A stretch of DNA of 60,120 nucleotides from Mycolicibacterium moriokaense. Its GTDB lineage: Bacteria; Actinomycetota; Actinomycetes; Mycobacteriales; Mycobacteriaceae. Below the pieces are notes generated by a model. That model was given only the letters and a program-made list of their open reading frames with translations. It was not told the DNA's origin and searched no databases. Positions 44,004-52,103 of this stretch are shown piece after piece. A program made the position numbers and the translations under genes. Location of the stretch: assembly GCF_003347205.1 (NCBI RefSeq), contig NZ_QQBJ01000032.1, positions 1 through 60,120 of the forward strand. Reading direction: 5' to 3'. The first letter of the stretch is position 1, and every line of letters starts with the position of its first letter.

Positions 44004-45140
44004 TCAGCCGACGGCCTTGGCCCAGTTGTCGGCCAGATACTCGGTGGCCTTCGCGGTCTGATCCGGCGTCGGGACGGTCACCGGGCCGTCGATCACCGGG
44101 ATCTTGCTGACCGCCTCCTTGTCGATGGTGCCCGCCTGCAGCATCTGGTCGGCCCGCACCGGGCGCACGCCGCCGGCGGCGTAGAGGTTCTGTCCCTCGT
44201 CGCTGTAGAGGAACTCCTGCCACAGGCGGGCGGCGGCCGGATGCGGCGCATCCTTGTTGACGGCCTGGTAGTAGTAGCCGGCGACGATCGCGTTCGACGG
44301 CACGAAAACCTGCCAACTCGGCAGCTTCGCCGTCCGCGCGGCATTGAGATAGTTCCAGTCGATGACGACCGGTGTCTGACCCGACTCGATGGTCGCGGGC
44401 GTCGGGTCGACGGGCAGGAAGTTGCCTGCGGCCTTGAGCTTTTGGAAGAACTCGACACCGGGGGCGATGTCGTCGACCGAGCCGCCCTGGGACAGCGCGA
44501 CCATCAACACACCCGAGAACGCCGCTCCCGCCTGGGTCGGATCTCCATTCAGCGCCACCTTGCCGCTGTACTCCGGCTTCAGCAGATCGTTGACATCGGT
44601 GACGGCGGGCACCTTGGCGGAATCGAAGCCGATGGACATGTAGCCGCCGTAGTCGTTGACCCACTTGCCGTCTGGATCGGTGTACGCGGCGGGAATCTGG
44701 TTGAACGTCGCCACCTTGTAGGGCGCGAACATCGACGTGTTCGCCAGGGCGACGGCCTGGCCGAGGTCGAACACATCCGGTGCGGTGCTCTTGCCCTTCT
44801 GCTGGTTGGCGGCGTTGATCTCGTCCTGGCTGGACGCGTCAGGCTGCGCCGAGTTCACCGTGATGCCGTACTTGTCGGAGAAGGCCTTGATGATCGCGCC
44901 GTAGTTGGCCCAGTCGGGCGGCAGCGCGATCACGTTCAGCTGGCCCTCTTTCTTGGCGGCGTCGACGAGGGCGTCCATGCCGCCGAAGTCCTGTGCCGAC
45001 GTCGCTTCGCCTGCAGACACACCCGACTGCGTTTGCTCACCCTCGGTTTTCTTCTCGGGAGGCGCGCAGGCTGCGAGCCCTGCTACGAGAAGGCAGGAGG
45101 CGGTGATCGCGGCGATGCCGACGAGGCGTGTTTTCTTCAT
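44004..45140 (-). CDS. ABC importer substrate-binding lipoprotein
   Basis: A 378-residue extracytoplasmic solute-binding protein. The signal peptide carries the lipobox LAAC (Cys25), followed by a linker and a periplasmic-binding fold (ALVDAAKKEGQLNVIALPPDWANYGAIIKAFSDKYGITV near residues 56-94). It belongs to the family binding Fe3+, thiamine, putrescine/spermidine or 2-aminoethylphosphonate. No Tyr cluster that would prove iron binding is evident to me. The ATG at 45140 follows GGAAGG. It is the first gene of the operon. Confidence 0.9.
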   Translation of the reverse strand: MKKTRLVGIAAITASCLLVAGLAACAPPEKKTEGEQTQSGVSAGEATSAQDFGGMDALVDAAKKEGQLNVIALPPDWANYGAIIKAFSDKYGITVNSAQPDASSQDEINAANQQKGKSTAPDVFDLGQAVALANTSMFAPYKVATFNQIPAAYTDPDGKWVNDYGGYMSIGFDSAKVPAVTDVNDLLKPEYSGKVALNGDPTQAGAAFSGVLMVALSQGGSVDDIAPGVEFFQKLKAAGNFLPVDPTPATIESGQTPVVIDWNYLNAARTAKLPSWQVFVPSNAIVAGYYYQAVNKDAPHPAAARLWQEFLYSDEGQNLYAAGGVRPVRADQMLQAGTIDKEAVSKIPVIDGPVTVPTPDQTAKATEYLADNWAKAVG

Positions 45141-45329
45141 GGGCGAACCTTCCGACGGGCAGGCAGACCAGTGGTGACGCGGGGATGACGAAACCGGGTC
45201 GTCGCAGTGAAGGATGACCGCGGCGTCGGGAACCCTACCGTGGCCGCGCACGCTCGGCAGCCTGTTCCCGCGAGTCCATCTTTCTCGCCCGTGACCGCGC
45301 ATTTCCCCAGGTCGCGGCGTTAGCATCAG

Positions 45330-45926
45330 ATGGTGCAGGAGAAGGGGGCCCCAGGGGACTTCGACTACCTGTTGGAAGAAGCCGACGGGAGCGACGGGGC
45401 CGGCGACAGCGACGGGGTCGACGGAGGCAACGGGCACGCCTCCGAGATCGACCTCGACCATCTACGCGCCGAGGAGCAACCGCAGGGTCACAACGGTTTC
45501 GACGCGTTCGACGAGAACACGTGGGACCACGACTTTGCGCCGACGACCGCGGCGCCGTGGTACCGGTCGGCGCAGGCGCGCACCCTGCTGATCGCCAGCG
45601 CGGCGGCGGTGGCTGCGATCGTGGTCTCGGTTGTGCTGCTGCTGTTCCGCAGTTCCAGCCCGGCAGTCGCGCCCTCGCCGGTGCCGAGCCAGACGCCGGT
45701 GACCACCCCGTTGGCCACGACGACCAGCCAACGGCCTCCCGCGCCACCGCCTCCGCCACCCGCGCCGCCGCCGCCGCCAGAGCCCTCCACGATGAACGAG
45801 GCACCCGCGGTCGTCCGGCCGACGGCGCGACCCAGGCCGTCGAAACAGCCCGAGATCAACGTGACCCGAACGCAGGAGACCAGGTCACCGATCAGCGTCG
45901 CTCCGCAGCAGCGCGCACCGAGATAG
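45330..45926 (+). CDS. Single-span membrane protein with proline-rich tail
   Basis: A 198-residue protein. An acidic cytosolic N-terminus (about 1-75) leads to a membrane span (LLIASAAAVAAIVVSVVLLLF, near residues 85-106), then an extracellular Pro/Ala/Thr-rich segment with two runs of prolines. This is the topology of many mycobacterial membrane-anchored cell-wall-associated proteins. A possible -10 TAGCAT (45321-45326) lies directly before the ATG at 45330. Function is unknown. Confidence 0.65.
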   Translation: MVQEKGAPGDFDYLLEEADGSDGAGDSDGVDGGNGHASEIDLDHLRAEEQPQGHNGFDAFDENTWDHDFAPTTAAPWYRSAQARTLLIASAAAVAAIVVSVVLLLFRSSSPAVAPSPVPSQTPVTTPLATTTSQRPPAPPPPPPAPPPPPEPSTMNEAPAVVRPTARPRPSKQPEINVTRTQETRSPISVAPQQRAPR

Positions 45927-45940
45927 TCGGCGGCACACCA

Positions 45941-46183
45941 TCAGCGGCGTGGTCCGCCATGATGGAACAGCAGGACGTTCCCGTAGAAGGGGTACTGGTA
46001 CGGATACACCACGCTGTGGTCGCTGTTGATCTGCACATTGCCGGGAGACTGACACTGCGTGGTCTCTGCACCGATGTAGGTGCATGTGAGCCCGGTCGAT
46101 TCGGCGGATGCGGTCGGCGCTATCGCGATCGCTGCCGATATCGCGCCCGCTGCGAGCAGTGCGGAAATGTGGCGTGATTTCAT
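45941..46183 (-). CDS. Small exported protein under a palindromic operator
   Basis: An 80-residue protein with a signal peptide (SALLAAGAISAAIAIAPTASA, cleaved near residue 26-27) and a mature part of about 54 residues. That part has two Cys (LTCTYIG, TTQCQSP) that probably pair, then Tyr- and His-rich sequence (VVYPYQYPFYGNVLLFHH). The ATG at 46183 follows a short leader. A perfect 20-bp palindrome ends 24 bases upstream, and the TetR gene that likely controls it is immediately upstream on the same strand. Function is unknown. Confidence 0.75.
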   Translation of the reverse strand: MKSRHISALLAAGAISAAIAIAPTASAESTGLTCTYIGAETTQCQSPGNVQINSDHSVVYPYQYPFYGNVLLFHHGGPRR

Positions 46184-46206
46184 CTGAATCACCGTCCTAA
46201 CTTTTC

Positions 46207-46226
46207 GAAACTGAACGTTCAGTTTC
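46207..46226. promoter_or_regulatory. Perfect 20-bp palindrome (TetR-type operator)
   Basis: GAAACTGAACGTTCAGTTTC is perfectly palindromic. It lies 24-43 bp upstream of the small exported protein gene's ATG (46183) and downstream of the TetR gene. Its core TGAACGTTCA shares half-sites with the repeat at 46900-46914, which fits one regulator binding both. Confidence 0.8.
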
Positions 46227-46269
46227 AACAGAGCACGGGCGAGTCACCATGCCTCTCCTCGAGGTGACA

Positions 46270-46878
46270 TCAGTCACGCGCGAGGCCGCGGACTGCCGCG
46301 TCGACGAGCAGGTCGGCCACGTCGTCGGTCAGCGGGGCGTGGCCGATCATCAGGCGGTAGAGCACCGGGCCGACCACCAGGTCCAGGGCGACGTCGGGAT
46401 CGACGTCGTCGCGCAGTTCGCCGCGCAGCACACCCCGGTGCCAGATCGAGCGGAGCAATTCGCGTCGCGGGTCGACCAGGTTCCTGCGCAGTTCTTCGCG
46501 GATCGCCGGGTCGGCCTGGGCCTCACCGACGAGTTCTGCGAAAACCCGGCCGCTCGGGCCGGTGTAGAAATGCAAGAGCCCACGCACCACCTCGGTGAGA
46601 TCGTCTCGCGCCGACCCGGTATCCGGATCGAACGAGTCGGCCATCATCTCCGACAGGAAAGCGTCGATGGCCACCGCGTACTTGTTCGGCCACCATTTGT
46701 AGATCGTCGCCTTGCTCGCCCCGCTACGACTGGCGATCTCCTCGGTGGTCATCGCGCGCAGGCCCACCTCGTGCAGCAATTCGGAGGTGGCGCGCAGCAC
46801 GGCGGTGCGGGACTGCTCGCTTCTGGGACGGCCCGGTCGAGCGCGCGGCGGCGGTCCCGACGCCCGGCTACCCGACAT
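46270..46878 (-). CDS. TetR-family regulator
   Basis: A 202-residue TetR protein; HTH near residues 28-65 ([22 protein letters not shown]). It has a basic, Pro-rich N-terminus ([14 protein letters not shown]) of the AcrR style. Two related inverted repeats flank the gene: TGAACG-GCG-CGTTCA (46900-46914) at its promoter and the 20-bp palindrome (46207-46226) after it. So it probably represses itself and the neighbouring genes on both sides. The inducer is unknown. Confidence 0.88.
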   Translation of the reverse strand: MSGSRASGPPPRARPGRPRSEQSRTAVLRATSELLHEVGLRAMTTEEIASRSGASKATIYKWWPNKYAVAIDAFLSEMMADSFDPDTGSARDDLTEVVRGLLHFYTGPSGRVFAELVGEAQADPAIREELRRNLVDPRRELLRSIWHRGVLRGELRDDVDPDVALDLVVGPVLYRLMIGHAPLTDDVADLLVDAAVRGLARD

Positions 46879-46899
46879 TCGCCGACCACCCTTCGATAA

Positions 46900-46914
46900 T
46901 GAACGGCGCGTTCA
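46900..46914. promoter_or_regulatory. TetR operator in the divergent promoter
   Basis: TGAACG-GCG-CGTTCA is a perfect inverted repeat with 3-nt spacer between the TetR gene (start 46878) and the F420/PPOX gene (46965). Its half-site TGAACG is the same as that in the palindrome at 46207-46226. Confidence 0.72.
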
Positions 46915-46964
46915 CAATCATTACTATGACTGGTGCGGGAATGCCGCAACTCGAGAAGGACAGC

Positions 46965-47372
46965 ATGGCGGAGTTCGATGCGAGGGAGATGTTCACCTCG
47001 TCGCGGGTCGCTCAACTTGCGACCGCCGGCGCCGACGGTGTCCCACACCTGGTTCCCGTGGTGTTCGCCGTCAGCCACGACGTCATCTACACCGCCGTCG
47101 ACGCCAAACGAAAGTCCACCCGCCGGTTGCGCAGGATGGCCAACATCGAGGCCAACCCGACGGTCAGCCTGATCGTCGACCACTACGAGGAAGACTGGTC
47201 GCGACTGTGGTGGGCGCGCGCCGACGGCAACGCCGAAATCCATTACAGCGGTGAGGAAATGGCGACAGGCTATTTCGAATTGCGGCGAAAGTACGTGCAG
47301 TACCAACGCATCGCGCTCGACGGCCCGGTCATCGCCGTGACCGTTGCGCGCTGGTCGGGGTGGCAGGCCTGA
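46965..47372 (+). CDS. PPOX-class F420-dependent enzyme, Rv0121c-like
   Basis: A 135-residue split-barrel protein starting [10 protein letters not shown], close to what I recall of Rv0121c. Key segments are [23 protein letters not shown], the [47 protein letters not shown] cofactor region (about residues 44-90) and a final helix. The family binds coenzyme F420. An upstream in-frame ATG at 46926 would add thirteen residues. It is divergent from the TetR gene, whose operator lies in its promoter. Confidence 0.85.
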   Translation: MAEFDAREMFTSSRVAQLATAGADGVPHLVPVVFAVSHDVIYTAVDAKRKSTRRLRRMANIEANPTVSLIVDHYEEDWSRLWWARADGNAEIHYSGEEMATGYFELRRKYVQYQRIALDGPVIAVTVARWSGWQA

Positions 47373-47417
47373 CCACGCGGTAATACCCGAGCCCGGCGCG
47401 GCGATAAACCACGTGAC

Positions 47418-49265
47418 ATGACACAGGGTGTGGGGCTGTCGGTGGGGGCCACGAAGATCGCCGCCGTGATACCGGGTGGCACTGCCGTCACGCGGCATGC
47501 GGTGCTCACCCTGTACCGGCACCGCCCGCCCGAAGTCGGGGTGCCTTCGGAGAACCCCCTGCTGAACGAGGCGGGGCTGATCGTCACCGACTTCGTCGAC
47601 CGGGGCGGCGACCCGGTCGCGGTGATGGCCGCGGACGGCTCCTTTCACCGCGGCGAAGCCCTGACCGTCGGCGCCCTGCGGGCGTTGACCCGCACCATCA
47701 CGCTCGGCCGCGCGCCGCTGTCGCCGCCGGGGGTCACCTATCCAGCGCATTGGGGGTCGACCGCGGTCGACGCGCTGCTCCGCGAGCTGACGGCATCGCC
47801 GGAGTGGTCGACGAACCCGGGGCGGCTGACCCTGATCCCGGATGCCACCGCCGCGCTCACCTCGCTGCAGGCCGTGCCCGGGCTGCCCACCCGCGGCGTG
47901 GTGGCGCTCTGCGACTTCGGCGGCACCGGCACCAGCATCACGCTCGCCGACGCCGCCGACGGCTACCGGCCGATCGGACCGACAGTGCGGCACGCCGACT
48001 TCTCCGGTGCGCTCATCGACCGGGCCCTGCTGGCGCACGTCATCGCCGATCTGTCGATCGGTGGCTCCGCCGATGTCGGCGGGACGGCCGCGATCGGATC
48101 GCTGCATCGACTTCGCAGCGCATGTCGCGACGCCAAGGAGCGGCTGTCGCGCGGCGCGGTCACCTCACTGTTCGCCGATGTGCCCGGCTATCGCGGTGAA
48201 GTTCGGCTGACCCGCGCGGAGCTGGACGCCGAAATCAGCACGCCCCTGGCTTCTTTCATCGAGGCGCTGCAAGAACAGCTGTTCCGCAACCGGATTCATG
48301 CCGCGGACCTGTCCGCGGTGGCCACGATCGGGGGCGGCGCGCGTATCCCCGCGATCACCACGGCACTGTCCGAGCAGCTGCGGGTGCCGGTGATCACCAC
48401 CGCCCACCCCGAGCTGACCGCCGCCCACGGCGCCGCCCTGCAGGCCGTCCGGACACCGGCCGACGACAGCCAGACGGCCGTGGCGTCCCCGGCCAGGCTC
48501 CCCGCACTCGCGTGGTCGGAAGCCGACGATGTACCCGAAATCGCCTCGCCCTCAACTGAATCCAATTCCCCCGCCACAGCGGGCGCCGCTCGGCCACCGA
48601 TCGACTTCGCGCCCCGCGAGACGGCGCCGCGCCGCAGCCCCGCTGGCGACTCCTGGTATCGCCCCATCCTGCTCAGTGCCGGGATCTTTGCCGCCATGGT
48701 GCTGGTGGGGACGGGCGCCGTGCTCGCCCTGCGTAACGACGCATCCGCCATGCCCGGCGCGACAACAACGACGACCGTGCGCCCCGACGCTCCGACCCCT
48801 GCGGCGGCGCCGCCCTCAGATCCCGCGGTCACACCGGAGCAGGCGCCCAGCGCGCCGTCCTACATCCAGGGACCCGCGCAGCCTCCGACCCACGTCGTGG
48901 TGAGCACACCTCCGCCGGCGATGATGCGCGCGCCCGAGCCCGCGGCGCCGCCGGCGCAGGCCCCGCCGCCAGAGACCACGCAGCCAGAGACCACGCAGCC
49001 AGAGACCACGCCGACCAGCACCTCGCCGACCGCGACACCGACGACCACCCCACCGCCGACAACCTCGACGACCACCCCGCCGTCCAGCACCCCGCCGCCG
49101 TCCAGCACCCCGCCCAGCAGCACCTCGCCGACCACCGAGCCGTCCACCCCGCCCTCCACGGAGCCGTCGGGCACGACACCGAGCACCCCGCCGAGCCCAG
49201 ACCCCGCGCCGGCACCAGAGTCGCCGGAGGATCCATCGGCCGAGCCTGCCGATCAAGCCGTCTGA
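47418..49265 (+). CDS. Hsp70-like ATPase with membrane span and Pro/Thr-rich tail
   Basis: A 615-residue protein. The N-terminal part (about 1-345) is an actin/Hsp70-type nucleotide-binding domain: VGLSVGATKIAAVI (phosphate 1), VALCDFGGTGTSITLAD (phosphate 2), and VATIGGGARIPAITTAL (adenosine). The peptide-binding domain of DnaK is absent. Next come a linker, one membrane span (about 414-438; ILLSAGIFAAMVLVGTGAVLAL), and an extracellular Pro/Thr/Ser-rich tail of about 175 residues with PETTQ repeats. The layout is unlike DnaK; the ATPase presumably senses or organises something at the inner membrane face while the tail reaches into the wall. Confidence 0.85.
   Translation: MTQGVGLSVGATKIAAVIPGGTAVTRHAVLTLYRHRPPEVGVPSENPLLNEAGLIVTDFVDRGGDPVAVMAADGSFHRGEALTVGALRALTRTITLGRAPLSPPGVTYPAHWGSTAVDALLRELTASPEWSTNPGRLTLIPDATAALTSLQAVPGLPTRGVVALCDFGGTGTSITLADAADGYRPIGPTVRHADFSGALIDRALLAHVIADLSIGGSADVGGTAAIGSLHRLRSACRDAKERLSRGAVTSLFADVPGYRGEVRLTRAELDAEISTPLASFIEALQEQLFRNRIHAADLSAVATIGGGARIPAITTALSEQLRVPVITTAHPELTAAHGAALQAVRTPADDSQTAVASPARLPALAWSEADDVPEIASPSTESNSPATAGAARPPIDFAPRETAPRRSPAGDSWYRPILLSAGIFAAMVLVGTGAVLALRNDASAMPGATTTTTVRPDAPTPAAAPPSDPAVTPEQAPSAPSYIQGPAQPPTHVVVSTPPPAMMRAPEPAAPPAQAPPPETTQPETTQPETTPTSTSPTATPTTTPPPTTSTTTPPSSTPPPSSTPPSSTSPTTEPSTPPSTEPSGTTPSTPPSPDPAPAPESPEDPSAEPADQAV
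48969..49010. repeat. 15-bp tandem repeat, nearly three copies
   Basis: Units CCAGAGACCACGCAG begin at 48969, 48984 and 48999 and encode PETTQ in the extracellular tail of the Hsp70-like protein. The frame-preserving length allows copy-number variation. Confidence 0.85.
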
Positions 49266-49270
49266 AACAC

Positions 49271-49296
49271 CCCCCGAAGCGGGGGAATATTTCTTT
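49271..49296 (+). terminator. Rho-independent terminator
   Basis: CCCCCG-AAG-CGGGGG (49271-49285) makes a perfect 6-bp stem, followed by AATATTTCTTT (49286-49296). It lies 6 bp after the Hsp70-like gene's stop. Confidence 0.75.
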
Positions 49297-49524
49297 GCTG
49301 TTAGGCGTTTGGGGCGCGCTCTTTTTCGGTGCCGCAGGGCCGGTGCGGTGCCTCCGTACCACTTGGATCCTGCCAATCTGCGATCAAATCCTGCCAGCGG
49401 AATTAAAGCGCTGACCTGTCGGTTTATCCGATCAGCCGAAGAGAAAACGTTGTCTCGCGGCACCCATGGCGGCTAGGCCGATGCGCCCGCACCGCTCACA
49501 ACAGAAGAGAAGAAGGCACCAAAG

Positions 49525-49824
49525 ATGAAGAAGATCAGATTAGCCACTCTTGTCGCAGGCGGACTGACCGCGGCGACACTGGGCCTGGCCGCCCCCGCCG
49601 TCGCCGCGCCGACCGGCCCGGGCAACGCCCAGGACACCATCAACGAACTCAAGGCCGACGGCTACAACGTCATCGTGAACCGTGTCGGCGGCACCCCGCT
49701 GGAGCAGGCGAGCGTCGTCGCCGTGCGACCGGGCCAGACCTACTCCCGGACCGACTCGGGCAACCCGGGCGACAGCCTGCAGACCACGATCACCAGCAAG
49801 ACGGTCTACGTCGACGTCAAGTAG
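49525..49824 (+). CDS. Small exported protein (mycobacterial secreted family)
   Basis: A 99-residue protein with a strong signal peptide (LATLVAGGLTAATLGLAAPAVA, cleaved near residue 28) and a mature part (GPGNAQDTINELKADGYNVIVNRVGGTPLEQASVVAVRPGQ) of a family common in mycobacteria as 'low-molecular-weight' exported proteins. It has no Cys. The ATG at 49525 follows an AG-rich ribosome site. A strong terminator follows. Function is unknown. Confidence 0.85.
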   Translation: MKKIRLATLVAGGLTAATLGLAAPAVAAPTGPGNAQDTINELKADGYNVIVNRVGGTPLEQASVVAVRPGQTYSRTDSGNPGDSLQTTITSKTVYVDVK

Positions 49825-49840
49825 TCACCGAAACCGAGGC

Positions 49841-49867
49841 AAGGGGCACCCCATCGGGGTGCCCCTT
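49841..49867. terminator. Strong hairpin terminator
   Basis: AAGGGGCACCCC-ATC-GGGGTGCCCCTT is a perfect 12-bp stem with a 3-nt loop, 16 bp after the exported protein's stop. It lacks a long U-tract (CTTCG follows). Confidence 0.85.
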
Positions 49868-49890
49868 CTTCGTGGGCCATCATGTAGCGC

Positions 49891-50301
49891 GTGACGGAGT
49901 ACTCGCTGCCGATCGTGCCCCGCTACGCCGAGATCGACCAACAGGCGGTTGTGTTCAACGGCCACTACCTCACCTGGTTCGACGAGGCGGTGACCGGGTA
50001 CTTCGACCACCTCGGCGCCAGCTATCCCGACCTGATGTCCGCCGACCTCGACATGCAGGTGGTACACACCGAGATCGACTACGCCGAGCCAGTCCGGTGG
50101 CGCGACACGGTCCGGGTCGCGGTCGCGTGCGAGCAGGTGGGGACCACGAGTTTCACCATCGGCTTCTCCGTTCTGCACAGCCGAGACGGTTCCGGCGAGT
50201 CGCTCGCGGTGCGCGGCCGCAACGTCTACGTCGTGGTGTCCACCGGTGACTGGACCAAGCGCCCAGTGCCCGACGCGCTGCGCAAGGTGCTGGCGCCGTA
50301 G
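49891..50301 (+). CDS. 4-hydroxybenzoyl-CoA-thioesterase-like hotdog protein
   Basis: A 136-residue single-hotdog thioesterase. The catalytic region RYAEIDQQAVVFNGHYLTWFDEA (residues about 11-33) carries the Asp expected in the 4HBT/YbgC family. The start is GTG at 49891. It probably hydrolyses acyl-CoA. It lies just upstream of an XRE regulator and its operator, in the same direction. Confidence 0.85.
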   Translation: MTEYSLPIVPRYAEIDQQAVVFNGHYLTWFDEAVTGYFDHLGASYPDLMSADLDMQVVHTEIDYAEPVRWRDTVRVAVACEQVGTTSFTIGFSVLHSRDGSGESLAVRGRNVYVVVSTGDWTKRPVPDALRKVLAP

Positions 50302-50309
50302 CGGTCTCG

Positions 50310-50326
50310 ATTACCTCGCAGGTAAT
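50310..50326. promoter_or_regulatory. Palindromic operator of the XRE regulator
   Basis: ATTACCT-CGC-AGGTAAT is a perfect inverted repeat (7-bp arms, 3-nt spacer), 35 bp before the XRE/MmyB gene start (50362) and 9 bp after the thioesterase stop. It is a likely autoregulatory site. Confidence 0.75.
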
Positions 50327-50361
50327 GGTGCCGCGGACACGGCGGGGCTAACGTCGGCGAG

Positions 50362-51159
50362 GTGGCCCGCAACACCAGTCCGCACGGCGGTGACCTGCTG
50401 CGTCAGTGGCGGCAGCGGCGCAGGCGCAGCCAGCTGGACCTCGCGCTGGACACCGGCATCTCAGCGCGTCACCTCAGCTTCGTCGAAACCGGCCGGTCGC
50501 GGCCCAGCCGCGGGCTCCTGCTCGCACTCGCCGAGCAGCTCGATGTGCCTCTGCGTGAACGCAATGCGCTGATGCTGGCCGCCGGTTATGCACCCACCTA
50601 CGCCGAATCCGATCTGAACAGCGACGAGTCCCAACAGGCCCGCGAGGCGCTGGAGCGCCTGCTCGCCGGACACGAACCCTATCCGGCGGTGGTGCTCGAC
50701 CGCTGGGGCGACGTGGTGTTGACCAACCGCGCCGTCGGCCCGCTGCTCGACGGTGTGGACGCCGACCTGCTGGCGCCCCCGATCAACACCTACCGGCTCA
50801 GCCTGCACCCGTCGGGGCTGGCGTCGCGCATCCGCAATCGGGCCGAGTGGACCGCTCACCTCGGTCACCGGCTGGCCCGACTGGCGCGCCTGACCGGTGA
50901 CACCCGGTTGGCGGACCTGCTCGCGGAGATCCGCACCTACCCCGGCGTCGCCGAGGCGCTCGACGACCACCACGAACCGACGGGCTCCGACCTGCTTCTG
51001 ACCCTGCAGCTGGCCCACCCGGCGGGAGACCTTCGGCTGCACAGCACCCTGACGAGCTTCGGCAGCCCACACGACGTCACGCTCTCCGAGCTGACCGTCG
51101 AGTCGTTCTTCCCGGCCGACGACGCCACCCGGCAACGGCTGCTGAAACTTTCGGGCTAG
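50362..51159 (+). CDS. XRE-family regulator with MmyB-like ligand domain
   Basis: A 265-residue regulator. The XRE helix-turn-helix is near residues 10-65 (LLRQWRQRRRRSQLDLALDTGISARHLSFVETGRSRPSRGLLLALAEQL, as a region). A MmyB-type PAS-like C-terminal domain (about 90-260; PYPAVVLDRWGDVVLTNRA and RLHSTLTSFGSPHDVTLSELTVESFFPADD) follows; in this family it binds a fatty acid or other small ligand. The start is GTG at 50362. The 17-bp palindrome upstream is the likely site. No obvious target is divergent from it; it may control the thioesterase. Confidence 0.88.
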   Translation: MARNTSPHGGDLLRQWRQRRRRSQLDLALDTGISARHLSFVETGRSRPSRGLLLALAEQLDVPLRERNALMLAAGYAPTYAESDLNSDESQQAREALERLLAGHEPYPAVVLDRWGDVVLTNRAVGPLLDGVDADLLAPPINTYRLSLHPSGLASRIRNRAEWTAHLGHRLARLARLTGDTRLADLLAEIRTYPGVAEALDDHHEPTGSDLLLTLQLAHPAGDLRLHSTLTSFGSPHDVTLSELTVESFFPADDATRQRLLKLSG

Positions 51160-51165
51160 CCGGTA

Positions 51166-51930
51166 CTACGCCTGAACGATGATCGGGTCGCCGATGCGCA
51201 CGGTGTTGTAGTACCAGTCCGCGTTGTCGGGGCTGAGGTTGATGCAGCCGTGGCTGACGTTCGAATTGCCCTGCGACCCGACCGACCACGGGGCACTGTG
51301 CACGTAGACCCCGCCCCAGGTGACGCGGACGGCGTCGTACACGGTCAGCTTGTAGCCCTCCGGGTCACTCAGCGGAATGCCGATGGTGCGGGAGTCCATG
51401 ATCACCGGGTTCTCCTTCGCCAGCGCCGTGAAGCTGCCGATCGGCGTCGGGTACTTCGACTTCCCCATCGACGCGGGCATCTGGCGCACCACCTGGTCGT
51501 CGATGCTCACGGTGAAGGTGTGCGCACTGATGTCGGCGACGCCGACGACGGCCGAACCGGTCTCGAAACTGGTGGAGAAGCCGTCCGCGGTCACCGAGAT
51601 CGGCGAGTGCGCGGGCCAGTAGTGGTCCGGAACCCATTGCACGACTTGGTTGCTCAACCAGGTGAATTGCCCGGTGGGCGTCTTGGCCGACTCGATGTCG
51701 ATGGATTTCTCGGCGCGGGCGCGGTTGGTGACCGGCTCCGCGAAAGTCACCTCGACGGGGGCGGCGACGCCGACGACATCACCCGCGGCGGGCGTGATGG
51801 CGGTGACGGTGAGGTCCGTCCTTGGCCCCGGCACGGCGGCGTGGCCGACGGGGGCCGAACCCACCGTGGCGAGCGCTGTAGCCCCCATCACGGCGAGTAC
51901 GTATCGAACAGATCTGCGCAACTCTTTCAT
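51166..51930 (-). CDS. ldtA: L,D-transpeptidase LdtA
   Basis: A 254-residue enzyme making 3-3 cross-links in mycobacterial peptidoglycan, imported by an N-terminal signal (VLAVMGATALATVGSAPVGHAA). An immunoglobulin-like domain (about 35-125) precedes the YkuD catalytic domain (about 130-254), with His211 in VYVHSAPW and catalytic Cys229 in SHGCINLSP. The ATG at 51930 gives the same N-terminus as M. tuberculosis LdtMt1 (Rv0116c). It converges with the XRE gene and is divergent from fusA2, as expected from synteny. Confidence 0.96.
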   Translation of the reverse strand: MKELRRSVRYVLAVMGATALATVGSAPVGHAAVPGPRTDLTVTAITPAAGDVVGVAAPVEVTFAEPVTNRARAEKSIDIESAKTPTGQFTWLSNQVVQWVPDHYWPAHSPISVTADGFSTSFETGSAVVGVADISAHTFTVSIDDQVVRQMPASMGKSKYPTPIGSFTALAKENPVIMDSRTIGIPLSDPEGYKLTVYDAVRVTWGGVYVHSAPWSVGSQGNSNVSHGCINLSPDNADWYYNTVRIGDPIIVQA

Positions 51931-52103
51931 CCCTTCACTGACTTCCCGACCAGCAAAGAACATTCTAGGCAACGGCGCGCAGTGCGGCGGTCGACAAGCC
52001 GTTAGTCCACGTGGGAACGGGTCTTGCACAAGGTGGTGATTAGCGGAATTGTGGGTTAACACCACGGGCCCGACGAAGTGACCCGGGGCTGGAAGGGACC
52101 GTC

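Noticed and set aside
51955-51970. A second KstR-type box near ldtA (AGAACATTCTA)
   Set aside because: It lacks the fixed AAC/GTT positions of the consensus in either orientation.
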